Counted from the first letter of the stretch, positions 1 through 7,578 are shown. The stretch is DNA of 7,578 nucleotides from Desulfocapsa sp. (GCA_029942265.1 JAOZTO010000107.1:1-7578); one strand, 5' to 3'. Numbers and translations are program-made. The notes: generated from the letters alone by a model not told the origin.

Positions 1-3
1 ATG

Positions 4-40
4 GGCTTGTTCACACATGAACAAATATAGCTCACAAGCC
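4..40. repeat. Two overlapping inverted repeats at the window start
   Basis: TTGTTCA at 7-13 is followed by a four-base loop and its exact reverse complement TGAACAA at 18-24. GGCTTGT at 4-10 also has an exact reverse complement, ACAAGCC, at 34-40. Both pairings use bases 7-10, so the two hairpins exclude each other. No T-run follows either stem, so neither looks like an intrinsic terminator for an upstream gene. The site lies about 90-125 bases before the ccsA-like start and could belong to a leader, an operator, or the tail of an upstream transcript cut off by the window edge. Function is not known. Confidence 0.45.
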
Positions 41-83
41 GGATCAAACGAACCTGGGAGTGTATTCAAACATTTACCGTTCC

Positions 84-115
84 TTAGCCTGTTTTGAAAC
101 CAAATCGAATATTTA
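84..115 (+). repeat. Copy A of a 32-base imperfect direct repeat
   Basis: This 32-base stretch begins TTAGCCTG, contains TTTGAAA, and ends in TCGAAT followed by A/G-TTTA. It matches 2738-2769 at 28 of 32 positions by hand alignment. It ends about 15 bases before the ATG at 131. An extra ATTTAC lies 12 bases upstream (72-77) and another overlaps its end (111-116), so the similarity may extend beyond the core. No spacing of TTGAAA (94-99) to a -10-like hexamer fits a standard sigma-70 promoter. It may be a shared regulatory site or a remnant of a dispersed repeat family. Confidence 0.55.
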
Positions 116-130
116 CGGGGATATGCTATT

Positions 131-961
131 ATGTTACATGAAATCAATTATCTTCTATTTAATGGTGTACTGGCTGTCAGTTTTCTGGCTTGTGCCGTGT
201 ACATTGTTTTCTTTTGTAGTCAACGGGAAGGGTTGCGCATAGTTGCCAGAAGAATTTTTCTTTGTTCAGGGATTCTTCAAACACTTTACATTCTCTCACG
301 CTACCTGATTGCAGGTTATACTCCCATAACGTCTCATCATGAGGCCGTTGTTTTTTTCGCCTGGTCTGTAACGTGGGCGTATCTCTCTTTTCACTGGCGT
401 TATTCGGTGAAAAATTTTGGAACATTTGTGTCGGTGCTTGTGTTGATCATGCTGTTTATTGCAGCCTCGGTCTCTCGCGAATTTCAGCCTCTTGCACCGG
501 CGTTACAGTCACTCTGGCTTCCTGTCCATGCGGGTGTTTCTGTCATGGCCTATGGCTTTCTGGCTTTGGCATTTTGTGGAGCAATTATGTATTTGCTTCA
601 GGAACGAGAACTTAAGTCTAAGAAGTTCGGCTTCTTTTTTACTCGCCTCCCATCTCTTGACTCCCTTGATCAACTAAATAATCATTGTCTGACTATTGGA
701 TTTTGTTTTTTGACTTTAGGAATTATTTCAGGCTCTGTCTGGGCGCGACAGGCATGGGGTACTTATTGGCATTGGGACCCGAAGGAGACATGGTCACTTA
801 TTACATGGTTTTTGTATGCGGCTCAAATTCATCAGCGCTTTACATTGGGATGGCGTGGTAAGCGGGCGGCAGTTATGTCTATTATCGGCTTTTCTGCAGT
901 ATTATTTACTTTGTGGGGAGTGACGTTTTTACTTGGGGGTGTTCATAGCTATGCCCAATGA
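131..961 (+). CDS. CcsA/ResC/HemX-type membrane protein (cytochrome c assembly family)
   Basis: This 276-residue polytopic membrane protein belongs to the CcsA/ResC/HemX cytochrome c assembly family, whose members handle haem in the cytoplasmic membrane. About eight hydrophobic helices are visible (for example near 8-28, 43-61, 72-88, 97-113, 131-156, 188-203, 217-233 and 248-270). The family signature is the tryptophan-rich segment around 204-222, including WARQAWG and WHWDPKETW. Conserved-looking histidines are H133 (in PVHAG) and H272 (in GGVHSY), the usual haem-ligand positions. The ATG at 131 follows GGGG at 117-120. The 3' end overlaps hemA by 11 bases. In system II cytochrome c maturation CcsA works with CcsB/ResB, which is not in the window. 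The hemA linkage equally fits HemX, which in Bacillus affects glutamyl-tRNA reductase level. Family assignment is firm; the choice between cytochrome assembly and HemX-like regulation is open. Confidence 0.9.
   Translation: MLHEINYLLFNGVLAVSFLACAVYIVFFCSQREGLRIVARRIFLCSGILQTLYILSRYLIAGYTPITSHHEAVVFFAWSVTWAYLSFHWRYSVKNFGTFVSVLVLIMLFIAASVSREFQPLAPALQSLWLPVHAGVSVMAYGFLALAFCGAIMYLLQERELKSKKFGFFFTRLPSLDSLDQLNNHCLTIGFCFLTLGIISGSVWARQAWGTYWHWDPKETWSLITWFLYAAQIHQRFTLGWRGKRAAVMSIIGFSAVLFTLWGVTFLLGGVHSYAQ
935..940 (+). promoter_or_regulatory. Shine-Dalgarno-like G-run deciding the hemA start
   Basis: GGGGGT lies inside the end of the ccsA-like gene, about 10 bases before the ATG at 951. It favours that ATG over the in-frame TTG at 933, which precedes the G-run and has no purine-rich site at a good distance. 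Known glutamyl-tRNA reductases also begin only a few residues before the GxNHK motif, which agrees with the start at 951. Confidence 0.55.
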
Positions 962-2234
962 GACAATACTTCTGCTTGGAGTTAATCACAAGAATACACC
1001 TCTTGAGGTGCGTGAAAAACTAGCACTTAGCAGTGGGTACGAAGAACCGTTGCAGGCACTAGGAAAGCTTAGTGGATTGCGGGAATTTTACCTGTTATCA
1101 ACATGCAATCGCGTGGAAATTTTGGTTTCAGCTACTGCTGGTGAAGATGTGGAAAAAAAACTCGCCAAGTTTCTCTTTGGTGATGCCCTGACTCCAGACC
1201 AATACGAAAAGCACCTCTATGCTTACAGGAATGAAGAAGCTATTCATCATCTTTTTATGGTTGCAGCCAGCCTGGATTCTATGATTGTAGGCGAATCACA
1301 GATTCTCGGGCAGTTAAAAGAGGCGTATCGCTGGTCTTCAGAAAAAAAATGTACAGGTCCCATTCTTAATAAACTTTTGCATAAATCTTTTTCTGTTGCA
1401 AAACGGGTACGGAGCGAGACGCAAATCGGCTCTTCTGCTGTTTCGATCAGCTATGCCGCCATTGAACTTGCTAGAAAAATATTTGGATCTTTGGATGATA
1501 AGCGGGTGTTGCTTATTGGAGCTGGGGAAATGGCCGAGCTTGCGGCAGAACATCTGATTGGAAATGGTGCAAAAGAGATAGTCGTTGCCAACCGAACCCT
1601 TGAACGGGCACTTGATCTTGCAAAACGATTTAATGGCAGTGCCGTTGGATTGGATGAACTCTTCGAACAACTGGAACAGGTAGATATTATAGTGAGTTCC
1701 ACAGGAGCTCCAGGGGTGATTCTTCATAAAGACGACGTGAAGCCTCTTATGCGGAATCGCCGCAACAAGCCATTGTTTTTTATAGACATTGCAGTTCCAA
1801 GGGATCTTGACCCAGCTTTGAATGATCTTGATAATGTGTATCTCTATGATATTGATGATTTGCATAATGTTGTAGAGCTGAACAAGACGGAACGAGACAA
1901 AGAAGCAGTTAAGGCACGCCGTATTGTTGATGAAGAGGCTTTGAAGTTTAAGGATTGGTTGGGTGGGCTTGGAGTTATTCCAACTCTTGCTGCATTGCGG
2001 AAAAAAGGAAACTTGATTGCTCAGATGGAGCTTGAACGAACCTTACCGCGACTCACTGATTTGAGTTCCAAGGAACGCAAAAGTGTTGAGAAAATGGCTG
2101 GAGCCATTGTTTCAAGAATCCTTCACGATCCCATGACTTTTCTTAAAAGTGAAAGTTGCAAAGATCAATCGGAAATGAAAGTGGATCTATTTCGTTCCGT
2201 ATTTGGATTGGAAAAAAACAGTGACAACGAATAA
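951..2234 (+). CDS. hemA: Glutamyl-tRNA reductase
   Basis: HemA reduces glutamyl-tRNA(Glu) with NADPH to glutamate-1-semialdehyde, the first committed step of C5-pathway tetrapyrrole synthesis (haem, sirohaem), in the cytoplasm. From the ATG at 951 it is 427 residues, the normal length. The N-terminal catalytic domain starts with LLGVNHKNTP. STCNRVEI holds the nucleophilic cysteine C52, and GESQILGQ lies at 114-121. The NADPH-binding Rossmann domain has IGAGEM at 189-194 and VANRT at 212-216, then FIDIAVPRDLDP at 277-288. The C-terminal helical dimerisation domain spans about 310-420. No motif is broken. It overlaps the ccsA-like gene by 11 bases and the next gene by 14, so translation of all three is probably coupled. 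hemC, which follows hemA in many bacteria, is not the neighbour here. Confidence 0.97.
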   Translation: MPNETILLLGVNHKNTPLEVREKLALSSGYEEPLQALGKLSGLREFYLLSTCNRVEILVSATAGEDVEKKLAKFLFGDALTPDQYEKHLYAYRNEEAIHHLFMVAASLDSMIVGESQILGQLKEAYRWSSEKKCTGPILNKLLHKSFSVAKRVRSETQIGSSAVSISYAAIELARKIFGSLDDKRVLLIGAGEMAELAAEHLIGNGAKEIVVANRTLERALDLAKRFNGSAVGLDELFEQLEQVDIIVSSTGAPGVILHKDDVKPLMRNRRNKPLFFIDIAVPRDLDPALNDLDNVYLYDIDDLHNVVELNKTERDKEAVKARRIVDEEALKFKDWLGGLGVIPTLAALRKKGNLIAQMELERTLPRLTDLSSKERKSVEKMAGAIVSRILHDPMTFLKSESCKDQSEMKVDLFRSVFGLEKNSDNE

Positions 2235-2718
2235 ACGCGATGAGATACTTGCTGATGAATGGTTGATTGTTCGTCATTCTGGCGAAATTCCTGAAATCAC
2301 ATTTCATTCATCTTTGTACTACTTAACAAAAGACAATGAAGGACCAAAACTTTCCTTAACTGAAACAGAACTACAGTATCTTAAAGAGGGAGCTGTCCAG
2401 CAATATCAGGAGATTATTCTTCGCGATATGACCATTGAAAATTTCCATAAAAACGTGTACCGGGGATTGCGAAGAGTGTTGTATAACTGGCAGCGGTATA
2501 AATCTTTTTTGGAAAGGCAGGAAATTGTGCCGGATAGTTTTCAATCAGTTGCAGGCCGTGCTTTAGTGCTTTTTCTCGAACAGGGCGTAGCAGAGGCAGG
2601 AGAGAGCTTGCCGGAACAGTTTATCAATTGCAGTATAAAAGAGTTAAATGAATTAACAGAAAAAATGGAGATAGCCACTGAGCGAATCCCCTCTACTATT
2701 TGGCAATATTGTATGTGA
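2221..2718 (+). CDS. Unrecognised soluble protein coupled to hemA
   Basis: I do not recognise this family. The reading frame opens at TTG 2203, but GTG 2221 is preferred because GGA at 2210-2212 sits eight bases before it and nothing suitable precedes the TTG. From GTG the product is 165 residues, charged, with no signal peptide or membrane segment. The N-terminal third (about 12-55) looks like mixed strand and turn. The rest looks mainly helical, with an aromatic and basic stretch around 70-98 (NFHKNVY, RRVLYNWQRY). Two cysteines lie late (C137 and C164), with no metal-binding motif. It overlaps hemA by 14 bases, so co-translation with tetrapyrrole synthesis is likely. A role in haem regulation or GluTR stability is conceivable from context only. 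Codon use resembles its neighbours, and the uninterrupted frame with overlapping start supports a real gene. Confidence 0.8.
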   Translation: MTTNKRDEILADEWLIVRHSGEIPEITFHSSLYYLTKDNEGPKLSLTETELQYLKEGAVQQYQEIILRDMTIENFHKNVYRGLRRVLYNWQRYKSFLERQEIVPDSFQSVAGRALVLFLEQGVAEAGESLPEQFINCSIKELNELTEKMEIATERIPSTIWQYCM

Positions 2719-2737
2719 ATATTTACAATTCAGTTGG

Positions 2738-2769
2738 TTAGCCTGCTTTGAAATCAACTCGAATGTTTA
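2738..2769 (+). repeat. Copy B of the 32-base imperfect direct repeat
   Basis: This copy is the partner of 84-115, matching at 28 of 32 positions, with shared TTAGCCTG, TTTGAAA and TCGAAT blocks. It starts 20 bases after the stop of the preceding gene and ends 53 bases before the DDAH-like ATG. Unlike copy A, it lies within a possible hairpin: AGTTGGTT (2733-2740) pairs with AATCAACT (2752-2759), with one G-U pair. The pairing is not preserved in copy A, so the sequence rather than the RNA fold seems to be what is shared. ATTTAC occurs just upstream (2721-2726), as it does before copy A. Confidence 0.55.
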
Positions 2770-2790
2770 TAGGTAATAAAAAAAACTACT

Positions 2791-2801
2791 TGTGCTGCAC
2801 A
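2791..2801. promoter_or_regulatory. Short perfect dyad upstream of the DDAH-like gene
   Basis: TGTGC-T-GCACA is a perfect five-base inverted repeat around a single central base, ending 21 bases before the ATG at 2823 and just upstream of the ribosome binding site. Its size and place would suit a small operator, but an 11-base dyad can arise by chance and no second copy was seen in the window. Treat it as a candidate only. Confidence 0.2.
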
Positions 2802-2822
2802 TAAATAAATCGGAGATGAAAA

Positions 2823-3635
2823 ATGTTACGAAATGAAGGCGAAAGCTTAAAGCGTGTTATTGTATGCACACCAAAACAAGAATATGCCAGTGCAAGCGAT
2901 CTTGAAAAACATAATATTGGAAAACTGGGTAACCCAAGAGCTGCAATCCAACAGCATGATATGTTGAAATCTACACTTGTTGAATTTGGAGCTGAAGTGT
3001 TGGATATTACAGAGCTAAAAGGTCACCCTAATTCTGTTTTTACTCGTGATACAGCTATGTGTACTCCGAAAGGATACATAAAACTCAGGTTAGGTTTGAA
3101 AACGCGCGAAGGTGAAGACGAATGGATTGCAAAAACCTTGGACACGATCGGTGAACCCTGTGTGGGAGAGATAAAAAATCCAGGGACAGTTGAGGGAGGG
3201 GATGTTGTACTAGCAGGGAATGTGGCATTTATAGGACAATCAATACGAACCAATGAAGAAGGAATCAAACAGCTTTCTGAGCTGTTGAAGAAGATGGAAT
3301 ATGAGATTCGAGTAATTGTATTGCCAGATACAGTTTTACATCTTGATAAAGCACTAATGGTTTTGGGTCCGAAACAGTTACTTTATTGCAAGGAATTAAT
3401 ATCTAAAGAAAATATAGATGGTTTTGAAGGAATCGGAATTTCTTGTGGGGGAGATGTTACAGCAAATATTATTTGTTTAGGATCCAAGGAACTCATTATC
3501 AATCGTTCGAATTCTGAGGTAACAAATCGCTTGGAAGCCGAAGGGTGTATTGTCCACAATCTTGATTTGGGAGAATTTGCAAAAGGAATGGGTGGCCCCA
3601 ATTGTCTTATCATGCCTGTTGAGCGTGGTACCTGA
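2823..3635 (+). CDS. DDAH-like amidinohydrolase (arginine deiminase superfamily)
   Basis: This 270-residue cytoplasmic enzyme belongs to the guanidino-group-modifying superfamily, which includes dimethylarginine dimethylaminohydrolase, arginine deiminase and amidinotransferases. These enzymes attack a guanidinium carbon through a cysteine. Visible motifs are NSVFTRDT at 70-77 (substrate-binding region), EGGD at 124-127 with the acidic catalytic residue E124, H173 in VLHLDKA, and the nucleophile C261 in GGPNCLIMP near the C-terminus. The E-H-C triad is complete. The length fits DDAH (about 250-285) rather than arginine deiminase (about 400), although GGPNCLIMP resembles the arginine deiminase C-terminal motif. 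The start is set by GGAG at 2812-2815, seven bases before the ATG. It has its own 104-base upstream gap. Hydrolysis of methylated arginine to citrulline is the usual family label, but the true substrate could be another guanidino compound. Confidence 0.88.
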   Translation: MLRNEGESLKRVIVCTPKQEYASASDLEKHNIGKLGNPRAAIQQHDMLKSTLVEFGAEVLDITELKGHPNSVFTRDTAMCTPKGYIKLRLGLKTREGEDEWIAKTLDTIGEPCVGEIKNPGTVEGGDVVLAGNVAFIGQSIRTNEEGIKQLSELLKKMEYEIRVIVLPDTVLHLDKALMVLGPKQLLYCKELISKENIDGFEGIGISCGGDVTANIICLGSKELIINRSNSEVTNRLEAEGCIVHNLDLGEFAKGMGGPNCLIMPVERGT

Positions 3636-3692
3636 TTTTGTATGAACAGAATAGGGTCTTAGTATGGGTTAGGGACATGTGATTTTACCTAG

Positions 3693-3831
3693 GAGCTTGT
3701 CCGAGAATAGACATTTCGTTCAAAATCGAAGAATTTTCTAAAAATAAGCACAGGCATATGTGTGATATTCCGAGCATTATTTTTTGACAATTCTGAAGAG
3801 TTTGAGCGAAAGGGCATTCTCGGACAGCCTC
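3693..3831. mobile_element. MITE-like palindromic element, 139 bp
   Basis: The ends form a 16-base terminal inverted repeat: GAGCTTGTCCGAGAAT at 3693-3708, and at 3816-3831 the reverse complement of GAGGCTGTCCGAGAAT (14/16 matching). Similarity between the arms continues inward, through TTTCG-T/C-TCAAA and AGAATT blocks, for about 45 bases per arm, so the element can fold into one long imperfect hairpin with a loop of roughly 50 bases. CTAG flanks both sides (3689-3692 and 3832-3835), consistent with a 4-bp target duplication, although CTAG is palindromic and could instead extend the repeat. It contains no gene, so it would be a non-autonomous element moved by a transposase encoded elsewhere. 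A CTAG target suits families that use palindromic 4-bp sites, but the family cannot be named from here. It lies between the DDAH-like gene and the tautomerase and may have separated a former operon. Confidence 0.8.
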
Positions 3832-3879
3832 CTAGCCATCAAAAATAAAGTTTAACCACTAAATCTAAAGGAGAAAAAA

Positions 3880-4068
3880 ATGCCCTATGTTAATATTCGA
3901 GTAGCAGGGAAACTCACAAAAGACCAGAAAAGTAATATCTGCCAGGGAGTCACAGATGTGATTTCAAAAGAATCTGGAAAACCTCCCGAGTCTATTCTGA
4001 TTTTTATTGATGAATTGGAGCATGAAAACATTGCTAAAGGTGGGACTTTACTACCGTCACCTAAGTAG
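3880..4068 (+). CDS. 4-oxalocrotonate tautomerase family protein
   Basis: This is a 62-residue small tautomerase, the usual length for 4-OT subunits, which form hexamers of one beta-alpha-beta unit. After removal of Met the N-terminus is PYVNIRVAG, so the catalytic base Pro1 is present. The body fits the family (KDQKSNICQGVTDVISK, then an ILIFIDE strand). Two differences from the 4-OT archetype appear by hand alignment. The Arg11 region reads GKLT, with lysine in place of arginine, and the Arg39 position is leucine. The C-terminal ENIAKGGTLL recalls the DmpI-type subgroup. It is therefore probably a tautomerase with another substrate, not the 2-hydroxymuconate enzyme of a catechol meta-cleavage pathway, and no such pathway gene is nearby. 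AAGGAG at 3868-3873 gives a strong start. ligA begins six bases after the stop. Confidence 0.9.
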   Translation: MPYVNIRVAGKLTKDQKSNICQGVTDVISKESGKPPESILIFIDELEHENIAKGGTLLPSPK

Positions 4069-6072
<2,004 letters not shown>

Positions 6073-6170
6073 TTTGATTTCACTGTCTATCACAGCTTGC
6101 TTACTTTTTTTCGACATTTTGGTTCGTCAACGAAAGCCATGTCTCATGTCACTAGAATTGTTTAACAATA
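6073..6170. other. Intergenic gap between ligA and the PP2C gene
   Basis: This 98-base AT-rich gap contains a T-run at 6105-6111 and a weak four-base stem with loop TCAA (TTCG/CGAA, about 6123-6134). Hairpin and T-run are in the wrong order for an intrinsic terminator on the + strand. No sigma-70 promoter pair at proper spacing and no clear ribosome binding site before ATG 6171 were seen. Confidence 0.4.
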
Positions 6171-7553
6171 ATGAATGAATCATTGCGCATAAGTTATGGT
6201 AGTGCCACTGACAGTGGTTTAGTAAAAAAATTTAATACTGATAGTATCCTAGATTTTAAGATTCCTGACGGGCATATGTTTGTAGTTTGTGATGGGCATA
6301 ATGGTAACGAAGGCCATGGGGCCCTTGCATCAAAGCTTACCTCGGAGGGCATAAAGAAATATTTTCATAACTGTTCATATACAAACATCTCAAAGGCACT
6401 TGGTAACGCAGTATCATTTACGAATTCCACTCTTTTTGAACAGGCTCGTAAGGATCAGAAGTATAAAGGGATTGGGAGTACCCTGGTAGCTCTTATATTC
6501 CATGCCGGGAGAGTACAGTATGTTTTTGCTGGTGATAGTCGTATTTATGTTTTTAAGAATAGCCAGCTCTGCTTACTTAGCAGCGACCATGTTGACAACC
6601 CTGCTGAAGCAGTCGGAGCTGAAGTTAGAGTCCTGATAGGGGAAAACAAAAACATAGATTATGGCATATGTACAAAACCGTTGCAGGCATCAACGGATGA
6701 TATTTATCTGCTTTGTAGTGATGGGTTGACTGACCAGGTAGATGAGAGTGAGATTGCTGGAATTTTAGGTGATACAGATAAAGCACCTGAACACAAGTGT
6801 CATGATTTACTGGAGGTAGCCAGAAAAAAAGGTGGGAAGGACTGTGCTTCAGTCCAAGTAGTAGAGTTTTCAGCAATTCTTGAATCGAACAAGAAGAAAA
6901 TAGGATTTCTGAAACCCGTTTTAATTGGTGTGGCGGCTGTCATAGCACTGGAACTTGTCGGTTTTGTCGGATTTAAGGGCTATAAAGTTTTCACATCTGA
7001 TCAGGATATGAACCCTGTAGTTGAAAAACAGATGAGTATTGATAATGTCGAACCTCTAAAATCTGAAGTTACAATTGAAAAACAAAAAAAATCTATACCA
7101 TTAACAAATGTGGATATACTGAAAAATACCACAGAAAATAAAATTTCTATAAATACTATCACTGTTCAACCATATAAAATACAAAAAGATATTAGTCAGA
7201 TACACGCTAGACCCGCAAAAATTTTATCATTTTCGCCAACAGTGTATTATAATTATAGAGTACGACGTGGCGATAGCTTGTACCGTATTGCAATTATATA
7301 CAATACAACGCAAAAAGCACTTATTGAAAGTAATGTTCAAAAAGCAAAAAAAATAATTGCCGGATCAACACTTAAAATACCTGTGTTGGCAATTCACACC
7401 GTAAAGGCAGGTGAATCATTAAGTGTTATCGCTGCTAAGTATAATGTAAAGATAAGTGATGTCAGTAGAGTTAATACAATTACTAAAAAGGCTGTATTGG
7501 CTGATGGCCAAGTATTAATTATTCCACAAAAAATTTTAGATGCTGCTGACTAG
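6171..7553 (+). CDS. Membrane-anchored PP2C phosphatase with two LysM domains
   Basis: Residues 1-235 form a PP2C/PPM-type Ser/Thr phosphatase domain. The motifs appear in order: NTDSIL (D24), VVCDGHNGNEGHG (D41, G42), GIGSTLV (101-107), AGDSRIYVF (D122), LLCSDGLTD (D184) and GGKDCASVQVVEF (D224). The metal-binding aspartates are present, but the usual Asn after the last Asp is Cys225. A KKK cluster (241-243) precedes a single transmembrane helix (about 247-268), placing the phosphatase in the cytoplasm by the positive-inside rule. A Lys- and Thr-rich linker of about 90 residues leads to two LysM modules, about 360-405 (YRVRRGDSLYRIA) and 408-453 (HTVKAGESLSVIA), predicted outside the membrane and able to bind peptidoglycan. 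The architecture mirrors PASTA-type Ser/Thr kinases and suggests envelope-linked dephosphorylation signalling. This is inferred; no partner kinase lies in the window. The start at ATG 6171 has no obvious Shine-Dalgarno. The linker-coding part is markedly AT-rich. Confidence 0.88.
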   Translation: MNESLRISYGSATDSGLVKKFNTDSILDFKIPDGHMFVVCDGHNGNEGHGALASKLTSEGIKKYFHNCSYTNISKALGNAVSFTNSTLFEQARKDQKYKGIGSTLVALIFHAGRVQYVFAGDSRIYVFKNSQLCLLSSDHVDNPAEAVGAEVRVLIGENKNIDYGICTKPLQASTDDIYLLCSDGLTDQVDESEIAGILGDTDKAPEHKCHDLLEVARKKGGKDCASVQVVEFSAILESNKKKIGFLKPVLIGVAAVIALELVGFVGFKGYKVFTSDQDMNPVVEKQMSIDNVEPLKSEVTIEKQKKSIPLTNVDILKNTTENKISINTITVQPYKIQKDISQIHARPAKILSFSPTVYYNYRVRRGDSLYRIAIIYNTTQKALIESNVQKAKKIIAGSTLKIPVLAIHTVKAGESLSVIAAKYNVKISDVSRVNTITKKAVLADGQVLIIPQKILDAAD

Positions 7554-7571
7554 TTATGTTTTTTATCTTGT

Positions 7572-7575
7572 AGGA
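7572..7575 (+). promoter_or_regulatory. Possible ribosome binding site of a gene beyond the window
   Basis: AGGA lies 19 bases after the PP2C stop and four bases from the window end, within TAGGAAGA. No start codon follows inside the window. If a gene begins just outside, it would sit close behind the PP2C-LysM gene and probably be co-transcribed, making it the best candidate partner for the phosphatase. Confidence 0.3.
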
Positions 7576-7578
7576 AGA

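Noticed and set aside
2..97. Frame open from the window edge to a TGA at 95-97, possibly the tail of an upstream gene
   Set aside because: About 31 codons without a recognisable motif, and it runs into the repeat core. There is not enough to support a gene.
1153..1160. Runs of eight A in hemA (also 1341-1348) as possible slippage or phase-variation sites
   Set aside because: Such runs are common in AT-rich genes, and the frame on both sides encodes intact HemA, so nothing indicates programmed slippage.
1338..1865. Long open frame of 175 codons on the minus strand inside hemA
   Set aside because: It lies wholly opposite hemA, whose domains are intact, and its translation looks like no known protein and has an unnatural composition. 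It is a shadow frame.
3784..3789. Perfect TTGACA that could be a -35 box for the tautomerase
   Set aside because: No acceptable -10 hexamer lies 16-18 bases downstream. The site is inside the palindromic element.
6083..6111. Possible terminator after ligA: short CTGT/ACAG stem followed by a T-run
   Set aside because: The stem is only four pairs and the T-run begins several bases after it, so it does not form a credible intrinsic terminator.

Overview
The window (7,578 bp, moderately AT-rich) carries seven complete genes, all on the + strand, separated by short non-coding gaps. No gene-free stretch exceeds about 250 bp. The overlapping ccsA/hemX-like and hemA pair, the NAD-dependent DNA ligase and the general protein flavour suggest a Gram-negative, anaerobic 'deltaproteobacterial' (Desulfobacterota) chromosome, perhaps Desulfobulbales. 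That placement is an inference from gene order and resemblance; nothing in the window proves it.

Region 1 (1-2718) is a tight three-gene run. A CcsA/HemX-type haem-handling membrane protein (131-961) overlaps hemA, glutamyl-tRNA reductase (951-2234), by 11 bases. hemA overlaps an unrecognised 165-residue soluble protein (2221-2718) by 14 bases. The first committed step of tetrapyrrole synthesis is therefore coupled to a putative haem-handling protein and to a protein of unknown function.

Region 2 (2719-4068) holds a DDAH/arginine-deiminase-superfamily hydrolase (2823-3635), a 139-bp MITE-like inverted-repeat element flanked by CTAG (3693-3831), and a 62-residue tautomerase (3880-4068) that keeps the catalytic N-terminal proline.

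Region 3 (4069-6072) is a complete ligA starting six bases after the tautomerase stop. Region 4 (6073-7553) encodes a 460-residue protein with a PP2C-type Ser/Thr phosphatase domain, one transmembrane helix and two C-terminal LysM domains. This is the most notable gene: a phosphatase apparently wired through the membrane to a peptidoglycan-binding module. The last bases (7572-7575) resemble a ribosome binding site for a gene beyond the window.

Two non-coding signals remain unexplained. A near-identical 32-base core (28/32) lies upstream of both the haem operon (84-115) and the DDAH-like gene (2738-2769). A pair of mutually exclusive hairpins can form in the first 40 bases. No tRNA, rRNA, CRISPR array, transposase gene or convincing intrinsic terminator was seen.
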